Below, one piece after another: positions 17,437 through 25,407 of a stretch of DNA of 64,000 nt; position 1 is the first letter of the stretch, and every line of letters begins with the position of its first letter. Under the pieces are notes generated by a model. It made no database searches, was not told the DNA's origin, and was given only the letters and a program-made list of their open reading frames with translations. The translations under genes were made by a program, and so were the position numbers. The stretch comes from Pantoea agglomerans (GTDB lineage Bacteria > Pseudomonadota > Gammaproteobacteria > Enterobacterales > Enterobacteriaceae), in the NCBI RefSeq assembly GCF_020149765.1, contig NZ_CP083809.1, positions 2,728,001 to 2,792,000 on the forward strand, given 5' to 3'.

Positions 17437-17452
17437 CTGTATTTTTACACAG
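17437..17452. promoter_or_regulatory. LexA box upstream of dinG
   Basis: CTGT-N8-ACAG (CTGTATTTTTACACAG), matching the LexA consensus core exactly with an AT-rich centre, 29 bases upstream of the dinG ATG. It fits the known SOS regulation of dinG. The divergent phytase gene starts 140 bases to the other side. Confidence 0.85.
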
Positions 17453-17592
17453 TAATCCGCCAGCGTCAGCTTTGGGGCGCATTTTTTCGCGCCGTCTCGA
17501 AGAATTACGCAGCGGAAAAATCTTGTCGTAGCCAGCAGCCGGGCTTCAGCGCTATGGTGTCGCATCACCACCGTTCTCATAAGGAAGAAGAG

Positions 17593-18852
17593 ATGAGAGT
17601 TTCCCGCCGCGCCGTTACGGCTGTCTGCGCCCTGCTGCTCTGGTCGGCGCAGGCCGCCGCGCAGCCAACATATCAGCTGGAAAAGGTGGTGGAGCTGAGC
17701 CGCCACGGCGTGCGCCCGCCGACGCCGGGCAATCGCAAAGAGATCGAGGCCGCCACCCAGCGTCCCTGGACGCTATGGAGTACGCGCGACGGCGAGCTGA
17801 CCGGCCACGGCTATGCGGCGGTGGTGAATAAGGGGCGCTGGGAGGGCGAACATTATCGCCAGCTCGGCCTGCTGCCCGCGGGCTGCCCGCAGCCGCAGGA
17901 TATTTACCTGCGCGCCAGCCCGCTGCAGCGCACCCGCGCCACCGCCGAGGCGCTGGCAGACGGCGCCTTTCCCGGCTGCGGCGTGCCGGTGCATCGCGTG
18001 GCGGGCGAAGCCGATCCGCTGTTCCAGACCGACGCCTTCGCCGCGACGGCGATCGATCCCGCGCAGCAGCTGGCGGCGGTCACGGCAAAGGCGGGCGACC
18101 TGGCCGCGCGTCAGCAGGCGCTGCAGCCCGCTATTCAGGCGCTGAAGCAGGCGGTATGCCTCTCCGATGACCGCTGCGCCCTGTTCGATCAGCCCTGGCA
18201 GATCCGCCAGAGCAAAAGCGGCCACGCCTACATCGCCGGCCTGAGCGTGATGGCGAGCATGGCGGAGACGCTGCGCCTCGCCTGGAGTGAGAACCTGCCG
18301 CTCAGCCAGATCGCCTGGGGTCATATCACCCGCGCCGCGCAGATTACCGCTATCCTGCCACTGCTAACGGCGAACTATGATCTCAGCAACGACGTGCTCT
18401 ACAGCGCGCGAAAGCGCGGCTCAATCCTGCTGGATACCATGCTTAACCATATTGCGCGGGATGACGCAGAACCAAACGCGCGCTGGCTGCTGCTGGTCGC
18501 TCACGACACCAATATCGCTATGGTGCGCACCCTGATGGGCTTTAGCTGGACGCTGCCCGGCTACGCACGCGGCAATATTCCGCCCGGCGGCAGCCTGGTT
18601 TTTGAGCGCTGGCGCGACAGCGCCAGCAACCAGCGCTTCCTGCGCGTCTATTTTCAGGCGCAAAGCCTGGATGATCTGCGCCATCTGCAGCCGATTGACG
18701 CCGCGCATCCGCTGCTGCGCCAGGAGTGGCAGCAGGCGGGGTGCCGCGCGACGGCGGAGGGAACCCTCTGCCCGCTGGCGAGCGCCGTGCGCACCCTGAG
18801 TCGGCAGATTGACCAGCAGGCGGTGACGCCTGTCAGCTATGCGCTGCCCTGA
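17593..18852 (+). CDS. Periplasmic histidine acid phosphatase, PhyK-like phytase
   Basis: Branch-2 histidine acid phosphatase that would release phosphate from phytate or other phosphomonoesters in the periplasm. It has a signal peptide (MRVSRRAVTAVCALLLWSAQAAA), the active-site RHGVRPP with the nucleophile at His38, and the proton-donor HDTN at residues 304-307. The sequence closely resembles Klebsiella PhyK along its length (from memory), more than E. coli AppA or Agp. The start at 17593 (419 aa) follows an AAGGAAGAAGAG ribosome site. The 3' end overlaps the convergent acetyltransferase gene by 16 bases. Confidence 0.88.
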   Translation: MRVSRRAVTAVCALLLWSAQAAAQPTYQLEKVVELSRHGVRPPTPGNRKEIEAATQRPWTLWSTRDGELTGHGYAAVVNKGRWEGEHYRQLGLLPAGCPQPQDIYLRASPLQRTRATAEALADGAFPGCGVPVHRVAGEADPLFQTDAFAATAIDPAQQLAAVTAKAGDLAARQQALQPAIQALKQAVCLSDDRCALFDQPWQIRQSKSGHAYIAGLSVMASMAETLRLAWSENLPLSQIAWGHITRAAQITAILPLLTANYDLSNDVLYSARKRGSILLDTMLNHIARDDAEPNARWLLLVAHDTNIAMVRTLMGFSWTLPGYARGNIPPGGSLVFERWRDSASNQRFLRVYFQAQSLDDLRHLQPIDAAHPLLRQEWQQAGCRATAEGTLCPLASAVRTLSRQIDQQAVTPVSYALP

Positions 18853-19304
18853 TCATCCAGCCGCTTGCCCATGCACTGTGATTGCGGCATCGCGGTATAA
18901 GGTCCGTACGCGGCAATGGGCTGATAGCCGTGGCGCGCGTAAAAAGCCAGCGCGCGCGCGTTGATGCGCCGCGTTTCCAGCCACAGCTGCCGATATCCCT
19001 CCCGCCGCGCCTGTTGCTCAAGAAAGTGCAGCAGCGCCGCGCCAGCGCCCCGGCTTCCGGGCAGCGCGAACATGCGTTTAAGCTCAGCCACGCCGGGCTG
19101 TAACGGGCGAAAGGCGCCGCAACCGATCGGCTGCCGCAGCCCATTGCGGGCCACGGCGAAGCAGCGTCCCGGCATCATCATCTCCGCCGCATTAAAACGG
19201 GCGCGGCCGCTGCTGCCGGTTAGCTGCGTCAGGGTGTCAGAAAGCTGATCCAGCAGCCAGCGAGCGTCGGGGTGGTCCACCTCTTCACGCGCTACCAGAA
19301 TCAT
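18837..19304 (-). CDS. GNAT family N-acetyltransferase
   Basis: A 155-residue acetyl-CoA-dependent acyltransferase. Motif A is visible as LKRMFALPGSRGAGAALLHFLEQQARREG (about residues 74-103), with the R/Q-x-x-G-x-A acetyl-CoA loop in the form GSRGAGAA, followed by ALAFYARHGYQ (motif B). The substrate is unknown. It is the last gene of an XRE-GNAT-GNAT operon, its ATG overlapping the previous stop by four bases, and it is convergent with the phytase gene. Confidence 0.83.
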   Translation of the reverse strand: MILVAREEVDHPDARWLLDQLSDTLTQLTGSSGRARFNAAEMMMPGRCFAVARNGLRQPIGCGAFRPLQPGVAELKRMFALPGSRGAGAALLHFLEQQARREGYRQLWLETRRINARALAFYARHGYQPIAAYGPYTAMPQSQCMGKRLDDQGSA

Positions 19305-19828
19305 GGCAGACGCGTCAGCGGTTTAAACATCACCGTTGTCGCCTCCAGCTCGCCCGCGATCGATTCGGCGTAGTCTGGAATCGAGCCGGCGATCTGCCAG
19401 CCGAGCGACAGATAGAGCTGCGTGGCGACATCGCCGCTGCGGGTGTCCAGCACCAGCAGCGTTTTCCCCAGCGCCTGCGCCCGCTGCTCGGCCAGCTGCA
19501 TTAGCTGGCGCGCAATGCCCTGCCGTCGGGCGGCGGGATGCACCAGCAGCTTGCTTATCTCCGCGCGATGGCGGCCGTTGGGCATCCCGGCCGCGCTCAG
19601 GGTTAGCGTGCCGACCACCCGCTGGTGCTGGCGCGCGATGATAAGTTCATTCTCGCCTTCGGCGAGGCTGGCTGCGCGCTGCTGCCAGAAACGCGCCATC
19701 ACCGTGCGGTCCTGCGGATCGGTAAAGCCGATGCTGGCACCGTCCGCCACGCACGCCTGCAGCAGATCGCTGAGGTGACCCTGTTCAATGCGCGCCTGCT
19801 CTGCATTAATCCATTCATAAGTCGTCAT
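19301..19828 (-). CDS. GNAT family N-acetyltransferase
   Basis: A second acetyltransferase (175 aa) with motif A KLLVHPAARRQGIARQLMQLAEQRAQALG (about residues 95-124). The RRQGIA loop binds acetyl-CoA, and TQLYLSLGW follows as motif B. The ATG at 19828 overlaps the stop of the XRE regulator (ATGA); a GTG three codons earlier lies inside the regulator. It resembles single-domain acetyltransferases that acetylate small molecules, but the substrate cannot be assigned. Confidence 0.83.
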   Translation of the reverse strand: MTTYEWINAEQARIEQGHLSDLLQACVADGASIGFTDPQDRTVMARFWQQRAASLAEGENELIIARQHQRVVGTLTLSAAGMPNGRHRAEISKLLVHPAARRQGIARQLMQLAEQRAQALGKTLLVLDTRSGDVATQLYLSLGWQIAGSIPDYAESIAGELEATTVMFKPLTRLP

Positions 19829-20388
19829 GGTTTGCACACCGCCAGCAGATAGCGCGCGCCGTCGGTGAGATGCGCCTCAAACGCCGAGCGGCCGGTCAGG
19901 TGAAAACGCAGGCAATCGCCGCTCTGTAAGGTCCAGCTCTGGCTCTCCATGGTGACGGTCAGACCGCCCTGCTGCAGCCAGATATGCTGCTCCAGCCCCT
20001 GAACAGGGGGCGCATCGTAATCGATACGCGCGCCCGGCCGCAGCTGGCCTTCCACCAGCTCAGCCCGGAAGTGCGCGGCGGGCGGCGAGACGTTGCGGCG
20101 CACGAAGCCGCTTGCGTCGTCGCGCCATACCGGCTGCTGTTCCGGCGTCAGCAGCAGATTGACGCGCTCTTCTACTTCACTTAGCAGCCGCGACATGGTA
20201 AGACCATAGGCGACGCACAGGCGATTCAATAAGGCAGCCGTTGGGCTGGTTTCGCCGCGCTCAATACGCGACAATGACGCCCGGCTGATGCCGGTCGCGG
20301 TGGCAAGTTCATCCAGCGACCAGCCGCGCTGAACGCGGAGTTCCGCCAGGCGAGCCGCAAGGCGTTGTTCAGTCTCTTCAGTCAGCAT
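19825..20388 (-). CDS. XRE family regulator with C-terminal cupin domain
   Basis: A 187-residue transcription factor. The N-terminal HTH_3 domain (RLAELRVQRGWSLDELATATGISRASLSRIERGETSPTAALLNRL, about residues 11-55) is followed by a small-molecule-binding cupin barrel (about 110-185). This architecture is common in regulators of amino-acid or polyamine metabolism and of linked acetyltransferases. It heads a three-gene operon with two GNAT genes. Two copies of a palindromic site directly upstream suggest autoregulation. Confidence 0.87.
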   Translation of the reverse strand: MLTEETEQRLAARLAELRVQRGWSLDELATATGISRASLSRIERGETSPTAALLNRLCVAYGLTMSRLLSEVEERVNLLLTPEQQPVWRDDASGFVRRNVSPPAAHFRAELVEGQLRPGARIDYDAPPVQGLEQHIWLQQGGLTVTMESQSWTLQSGDCLRFHLTGRSAFEAHLTDGARYLLAVCKP

Positions 20389-20395
20389 GATTCTT

Positions 20396-20431
20396 ATCTC
20401 ATATTTGGGAATAAAATCTCATATGTGAGAT
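20396..20431. promoter_or_regulatory. Tandem candidate operators for the XRE/cupin regulator
   Basis: Site 2, ATCTCATATGTGAGAT (20416-20431), is an inverted repeat ATCTCA/TGAGAT with a 4-base centre. Site 1, ATCTCATATTTGGGAA (20396-20411), keeps the left half and centre and has a weaker right half. They start exactly 20 bases apart, immediately upstream of the regulator's ATG (20388). Confidence 0.62.
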
Positions 20432-20456
20432 TAAGCGTGAAACTGACGCCAGGGTC

Positions 20457-20489
20457 AACTTGTACATTTAAAAAACATTTGTACAAGTT
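20457..20489. promoter_or_regulatory. Candidate MlrA operator upstream of mlrA
   Basis: AACTTGTACA and TGTACAAGTT form a perfect inverted repeat separated by a 13-base AT-rich centre. The reported MlrA-binding sequence in E. coli is AAAATTGTACA-N12-TGTACAATTTT (from memory). The arms agree and the spacer is one base longer. It lies 52 bases before the mlrA ATG, in a position suited to autoregulation. Confidence 0.65.
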
Positions 20490-20540
20490 GATCCTGTTGG
20501 TTAAGGTTATTGGATCGCAGTCAGGAAGTTTGGGGAAGTT

Positions 20541-21281
20541 ATGGCCTTTTACAGTATCGGTGACGTCGCCGAACGCTGTGGAATAAACCCAGTCACGCTG
20601 CGCGCGTGGCAACGACGCTATGGGCTGTTAAAGCCGCAGCGATCGGAGGGTGGACATCGTCAGTTTGATGACGAGGATGTGCAGCGCATCGAAGAAATTA
20701 AACGCTGGATCGAAAGCGGCGTGCCGGTAGGTAAAGTCAAAGCGCTGCTCGAAGGCGAAAGCGTCAACGTCCACGACGGCTGGGGCAATCTGCAGGAAGA
20801 GTTGATGAGCGTGCTGCGCCACGTCAAGCCCTCAAAGCTGCGCGCCAAAATCGCTACGCTCGGGCGGGAAAACCCGGTGGATGCCCTTATCGATCACGTC
20901 ATTATGCCGGTCCGGCAGAAACTTGGTCTGGATCAGAACACCGCGCGCGTTATGAGCAGCCTGCTGGACGGCGCGCTGATTGACTATGTCGCCTTCTGTC
21001 TGGCCGGCAGCCGTAAAAAAGCAGGTAAAGACGCGCTGATCCTCGGCTGGGCGGTCGAGGACCGCACCCGCATCTGGCTGGAGGCCTGGCGGCTCTCGCA
21101 GGAGGGCTGGCGGCTTGACGTGCTGGCAGAGCCGCTCGATCTGCCGCGACCCGAGCTTTTTCCCGGTCAGACTATCTTTGTCTGGACCGGCAAAAAGCTT
21201 ACGCGTCGCCAGCAGGAACAGCTGACGCACTGGCAGGAGCAGGGATATACCATTCGCGCTCACGAAACGCGCTTTCAGTAA
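20541..21281 (+). CDS. mlrA: MerR family transcriptional regulator MlrA
   Basis: Activator of csgD and thus of curli and biofilm matrix in enterics. The N-terminal MerR HTH ([39 protein letters not shown], about residues 4-42) is nearly the same as E. coli MlrA/YehV. The C-terminal domain resembles cobalamin-binding regulators but lacks an obvious B12 histidine motif. The length of 246 aa matches (E. coli 243). GGGGAAG precedes the ATG. It is followed by yohO and convergent yehW, as in E. coli. Confidence 0.93.
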   Translation: MAFYSIGDVAERCGINPVTLRAWQRRYGLLKPQRSEGGHRQFDDEDVQRIEEIKRWIESGVPVGKVKALLEGESVNVHDGWGNLQEELMSVLRHVKPSKLRAKIATLGRENPVDALIDHVIMPVRQKLGLDQNTARVMSSLLDGALIDYVAFCLAGSRKKAGKDALILGWAVEDRTRIWLEAWRLSQEGWRLDVLAEPLDLPRPELFPGQTIFVWTGKKLTRRQQEQLTHWQEQGYTIRAHETRFQ

Positions 21282-21358
21282 AACGCACGCAGGGCCCTTT
21301 TCGCCTCGCCCTGCCCGCGTTATTATCCCCGCCTTTCCGGCTTTAATCAGGTTTCCGC

Positions 21359-21466
21359 ATGAACTGGCAAAAAATCTTCTTCGCAACGCTGTTTTTCATT
21401 ATGGCCGTCGGCGGCACCGGCGGGCTGATGCTGGTCGGCTACACCCTTATTCTCCACTCACGCTAA
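21359..21466 (+). CDS. yohO: Small membrane protein YohO (35 aa)
   Basis: Single-span inner-membrane microprotein. The 35 residues begin [18 protein letters not shown] and end GYTLILHSR, with the conserved [12 protein letters not shown] core also seen in E. coli YohO (35 aa; GGIGGVMLAGYT). It lies between mlrA and yehW as in E. coli. The last 20 bases overlap the 3' end of convergent yehW. The function is unknown. Confidence 0.85.
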   Translation: MNWQKIFFATLFFIMAVGGTGGLMLVGYTLILHSR

Positions 21467-22178
21467 GCCAGCGCTGCAGGCGCTCAAACAGGCGGTCACT
21501 GACAATTGCCAGCAGCGCCACCAGCAGCGCGCCCTGAATAACGTAGGCGGTGTTGAAGCCGCTCAGGCCGATGATCACCGGCGAACCGAGACTCTCCGCG
21601 CCGACGGTCGAGGCGATGGCCGCCGTGCCGATATTGACAATCACCGAGGTGCGCACCCCCGCCAGTATCACCGGCGCAGCCAGCGCCAGCTCTACCTGCC
21701 ATAAACGCTGCCATGCGCTCATGCCGACGCCGTCGGCGATCTCCCGACTGCTGGCGGGCACGCTATCGAGTCCGGCCAGCGTGCCCTGTAAAATCGGCAG
21801 CAGGCCGTAAAGCAGCAGCGCCACCACCGCCGGCCAGGCGCCAAACCCCATTACCGGCACGGCGATCGCCAGCACCGCGACCGGCGGAACCGTCTGTCCG
21901 GCCGCGACGATAGTCTCTACCATCGGCCGGAAGCGGCGTCCTGCGCGTCGCGTCACCAGTACGCCGCCGCCGACGCCCACCAGCAGCGCCAGCGCGCTGG
22001 CGGTCACCACCAGAAAAAGATGCGCCAGCGCCAGCTGTAAAAAGCTCTCCTGCTGATAGAGCGGACGCGCCTGCTCGGGGAACCACCAGGCGAAAAGCGG
22101 TCCGCTGTAGGGCAGGCCAAGCAGCAGCGCCATAAATAAAACAATCAGCCAGAGCAGCGGGTCTTTTAGCCAGCGCAT
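21447..22178 (-). CDS. yehW: Osmoprotectant ABC transporter permease YehW
   Basis: One of two membrane subunits of the OsmU/YehZYXW importer, which takes up glycine betaine-type compounds. The 243 residues (same as E. coli) carry five to six hydrophobic helices and the inner-membrane permease loop near [27 protein letters not shown]. It is the last gene of yehZ-yehY-yehX-yehW, its ATG sharing one base with the yehX stop. Confidence 0.92.
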   Translation of the reverse strand: MRWLKDPLLWLIVLFMALLLGLPYSGPLFAWWFPEQARPLYQQESFLQLALAHLFLVVTASALALLVGVGGGVLVTRRAGRRFRPMVETIVAAGQTVPPVAVLAIAVPVMGFGAWPAVVALLLYGLLPILQGTLAGLDSVPASSREIADGVGMSAWQRLWQVELALAAPVILAGVRTSVIVNIGTAAIASTVGAESLGSPVIIGLSGFNTAYVIQGALLVALLAIVSDRLFERLQRWLSVSGE

Positions 22179-23113
22179 TATTGTCCCTCGCGCAGGGTCA
22201 GCAGATCGCTGAAGTAAAGCACGCCCAGCGGCTGCTGCCGCTCATCCACCACCGGCAGTTTATCGGCGCGCCGGGCGATAAACTGCGACAGCGCTTCGCG
22301 CAGCGACTGCGCGGCCGCCAGCGGCTCCCCCTCCAGCCACTCGCCGCGCCGCGCCGCGTTGCCTACCTGCCCCAGCGACAGCAGACGCACCCCCAGCTCG
22401 CTTCTGCCGAAGAAGTCCTGCACAAAGTCGTTTTTCGGCTGCGTCAGCAGCGTGGCGGGCTTGCCCTGCTGCACAATCTCCCCCTGATCCATCAGCACGA
22501 TGTTATCCGCCAGCGTCAGCGCCTCGTCGATATCGTGCGTCACCAGCACAATGGTGCGGCCCGACAGGCGATGGATGCGCAGCATCTCCTGCTGCAGCGC
22601 GCCGCGCGTAACCGGATCGAGCGCGCCGAAGGGTTCATCCATCAGCAATACCTCCGGATCCGCCGCCAGCGCGCGCGCCACGCCTACGCGCTGCTGCTGT
22701 CCGCCGGAGAGCTGATGCGGCAGACGCCGCCCGAGGTGCGCATCCAGGCTGAGCAGCGCCAGCAGCTCCTCTACCCGCGCGCGGATGCGGGCTTTCGGCC
22801 AGCCGAGCAGCGCAGGCACGGTGGCGATATTTTTTTCCACCGTCCAGTGAGGAAACAGACCGATCGACTGAATGGCGTAGCCCATGCGGCGGCGCAGGTC
22901 GCGCGCGTCGAGCTGGCGGATCGACTCGCCGGCGAACAGGATATCCCCCTCGTCGAACTCCACCAGCCGGTTAATCATTTTCAGGGTGGTCGATTTGCCG
23001 GAGCCCGAAGTGCCGAGCAGCACGCTGAACTCTCCCTCGCCGATCTGCAGCGTCAGATCTTTTACCGCCGCTTTGCCGGCAAAGTGCTTACTGACGCCGT
23101 TAAAGTGAATCAT
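22178..23113 (-). CDS. yehX: Osmoprotectant ABC transporter ATPase YehX
   Basis: ATP-binding subunit of the YehZYXW importer. Walker A is GTSGSGKST (about residues 34-42), the ABC signature is [15 protein letters not shown] (about 135-149), and Walker B is [12 protein letters not shown] (about 154-165). The C-terminal part, ending [21 protein letters not shown], is a CBS-like segment as in ProV/OpuA-type ATPases, where it may sense ionic strength. It overlaps yehY by 14 bases. Confidence 0.93.
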   Translation of the reverse strand: MIHFNGVSKHFAGKAAVKDLTLQIGEGEFSVLLGTSGSGKSTTLKMINRLVEFDEGDILFAGESIRQLDARDLRRRMGYAIQSIGLFPHWTVEKNIATVPALLGWPKARIRARVEELLALLSLDAHLGRRLPHQLSGGQQQRVGVARALAADPEVLLMDEPFGALDPVTRGALQQEMLRIHRLSGRTIVLVTHDIDEALTLADNIVLMDQGEIVQQGKPATLLTQPKNDFVQDFFGRSELGVRLLSLGQVGNAARRGEWLEGEPLAAAQSLREALSQFIARRADKLPVVDERQQPLGVLYFSDLLTLREGQ

Positions 23114-24281
23114 GGGTTTTCTCCAGCAGGGAAATCAGCAGGCGGAACAGCGCGTCAATCGCCACCGCCAGCGCAATCACCGGGATAACGCCGAGCAGCA
23201 CCAGATCGAGCGCGCTGCTGAGCAGTCCCTGAAAAATAATGGCGCCGAAGCCGCCTGCGCCGATTAGCGCGGCGATCACCGCCATGCCCAGCGTTTGCAC
23301 CACCACCACGCGCAGCCCGGCGAGCCAGACCGGCAGCGCCAGCGGCACGTCAACGGCGAAAAAGCGCTGCAGCTGGCCCATACCCATGCCGCGCGCGCTT
23401 TCGCGCACGTCGCGCGGCACCTGCTGCAGCCCGGCCACCACGCTGCGCACCAGCGGCAGCAGCGCATAGAGCGTTAGCGCGATCAGCGCCGGCGCCATGC
23501 CGATGCCGCTGACGCCCCAGCTCTTCAGCCCGGGGAAGGCGGTCGCCAGCCCGGCCAGCGGCGCGATCAGCAGACCGAACAGCGCCACCGAGGGCACGGT
23601 CTGGATGACGTTTAGCACGCTGAAGACGCCGCTCTGCCACGCCGGACGTCGGTGCAGCAAAATGCCGAGCGGCAGGCCGATCAGCAGCGCAGGCAGCAGC
23701 GTGCCGCTGAGCAGCGTCAGGTGCCGCGCCAGCGCCGCGTCGAACACCGCGTGACGGTTGGCGTACTCTTTCAGCAGCGACAGCGCGTTCAGCTCGCCGC
23801 TAAACAGCATCAGCAGCGGCAGCAGCCAGATCTGCAGATTAAGCAGCAGCTGCCAGAACCTGTTGCGCGTCAGGGTGCGCGCCAGCTCCGCGCACAGCAG
23901 CAGCGTGACGCCGCACGCCAGCCACAGGCCGCCGCCGAAGCTGGTGCGCGCCAGCGCGCTACCCTGCGCCGCCAGCCTCGCCGCCTCGTGCCCGCTCAGC
24001 CACACCATACCGGTCAGCAGCGCGTCGCAGGCGAGCAGCATCAGCGCCAGCGCCGCGCGCGTCGGACGCGCCCACAGCAGCAGCCAGAGCGCCGCCAGCG
24101 GCAGCGCCAGCCATCCGGCATCGCTGACCTGCCCCAGCATCAGCGGCTGGCCGGAGACCAGCCGGTTCGGCGCGTAGCTGAGAAACGGCAGCCAGTAGAG
24201 CGCCAGGCTTAACAGCAGCAACAGCAGCAGCGCGACCGGCTGGCGCCGCGCCGCCAGCATCGCATCCCGCGATAGCGCCAT
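23100..24281 (-). CDS. yehY: Osmoprotectant ABC transporter permease YehY
   Basis: Larger permease subunit of the YehZYXW importer, 393 aa with about ten hydrophobic segments. The C-terminal half holds the BPD_transp_1 domain with the loop [29 protein letters not shown]. The N-terminal half adds extra helices typical of YehY. It starts three bases after the yehZ stop. Runs of Leu ([11 protein letters not shown]) near the N-terminus are in a membrane segment. Confidence 0.92.
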   Translation of the reverse strand: MALSRDAMLAARRQPVALLLLLLLSLALYWLPFLSYAPNRLVSGQPLMLGQVSDAGWLALPLAALWLLLWARPTRAALALMLLACDALLTGMVWLSGHEAARLAAQGSALARTSFGGGLWLACGVTLLLCAELARTLTRNRFWQLLLNLQIWLLPLLMLFSGELNALSLLKEYANRHAVFDAALARHLTLLSGTLLPALLIGLPLGILLHRRPAWQSGVFSVLNVIQTVPSVALFGLLIAPLAGLATAFPGLKSWGVSGIGMAPALIALTLYALLPLVRSVVAGLQQVPRDVRESARGMGMGQLQRFFAVDVPLALPVWLAGLRVVVVQTLGMAVIAALIGAGGFGAIIFQGLLSSALDLVLLGVIPVIALAVAIDALFRLLISLLEKTHDSL

Positions 24282-24284
24282 GGG

Positions 24285-25199
24285 TTACAGCAGCTTCTGC
24301 TGCTGCAGCCATTCACGCGCCACGCTGCTGGCGTCCTGGCCCTCAACGGCGATCTTCGCGTTCAGCTGCTGCAGGGTTTTCTCATCCAGCCGACTGAAAA
24401 CCGGCTTCAGCCAGCTGTCGATATCGGGCCAGGCTTTCAGCACCGAGGCACGGATGACCGGCGTTGGCGCATAGATTGGCTGCACCCCTTTAGGATCGCT
24501 CAGGGTTTGCAGACCCAGCGCCGCCACCGGGCCGTCGGTGCCGTAGGCCATCGCCGCGTTGACGCCGGAGGTCTGCTGCGCCGCCGCCTTGATGGTCACT
24601 GCCGTATCGCCGCCCGCCAGCGAGAGCAGCTGGCTCTGCGTCAGCTTAAAGTCATAGGCTTTTTCAAAGGCCGGCAGGGCGTCGCCGCGCTCGATAAATT
24701 CCGCCGAAGCCGCCAGCTTGAAGGTGCCGCCTTTTTTCAGGTAGCCGCTGAGATCCTCAAGCGAGCTGAGTTTGTTCTGCTGGGCGACATCCTGGCGCAC
24801 CGCGATGGTCCAGGTATTGTTCGCTGGCGCAGGCGTCAGCCACACCAGCTGATTTTTATCGGCGTCGAGCTTTTTCACCTTCTCATAGCCCTGGCGCGCG
24901 TTTTTCCAGGCGGGATCTTTTTCGTCATTGAAGAAGAACGCGCCGTTGCCGGTATATTCGGGATAGATGTCCAGTTCACCGGCGGTGATAGCGCCGCGCA
25001 CCACCTGCGTGGTGCCGAGCTGGATTTTATTCACCGTTTTGACGCCGTGCTTCTCCAGTACCTGCAGGATCACATTGCCCAGCAGCGAACCTTCCGTATC
25101 GATTTTCGAACCCACACGCACGGGATCGGCAGCCTGCGCCGCCCCTGTCGCCAGCAGCAGCGCGGCTGCCGTCAATGCCAGAAAACCAGACCTTGCCAT
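24285..25199 (-). CDS. yehZ: Osmoprotectant-binding periplasmic protein YehZ
   Basis: Substrate-binding subunit of the OsmU-type importer (OpuAC family). The signal peptide is MARSGFLALTAAALLLATGAAQA, cleaved before ADPVRVGSK. The family motifs TEGSLLGN and ELDIYPEYTGNG (about residues 75-86) are present. The start at 25199 (304 aa) is supported by AAAGGAA six bases upstream; the open frame continues 38 codons upstream without family resemblance. In enterics the operon is RpoS-dependent and osmotically induced; no promoter is assigned here. Confidence 0.93.
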   Translation of the reverse strand: MARSGFLALTAAALLLATGAAQAADPVRVGSKIDTEGSLLGNVILQVLEKHGVKTVNKIQLGTTQVVRGAITAGELDIYPEYTGNGAFFFNDEKDPAWKNARQGYEKVKKLDADKNQLVWLTPAPANNTWTIAVRQDVAQQNKLSSLEDLSGYLKKGGTFKLAASAEFIERGDALPAFEKAYDFKLTQSQLLSLAGGDTAVTIKAAAQQTSGVNAAMAYGTDGPVAALGLQTLSDPKGVQPIYAPTPVIRASVLKAWPDIDSWLKPVFSRLDEKTLQQLNAKIAVEGQDASSVAREWLQQQKLL

Positions 25200-25346
25200 A
25201 AGGTGTTCCTTTAATTTGGTTATATGTGAGGTGCTTATAGAGAATAGTCGTTTCGTCATGCATCGCGTAACACATTGCCTGAAGCGTGAAGCGTCGCGCC
25301 TCAACTTTTTCATATCGTTATCGGTGCGGTTATAACTGAAATGAAT

Positions 25347-25370
25347 TTACGTCCAGACGTCTGGACGCTA
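25347..25370. promoter_or_regulatory. Candidate MetJ operator (tandem met boxes)
   Basis: Three adjacent 8-base boxes: TTACGTCC, AGACGTCT, GGACGCTA. The centre box is the exact met-box consensus and the outer ones match 5 and 4 of 8 positions. The middle lies in a perfect 18-base palindrome (25350-25367). It sits 38 bases upstream of the MFS gene start and about 150 bases from divergent yehZ. MetJ binds two or more tandem met boxes. Confidence 0.6.
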
Positions 25371-25407
25371 AGCTGTCCGTCACTTCACCTTAACCACAGA
25401 TAACATC

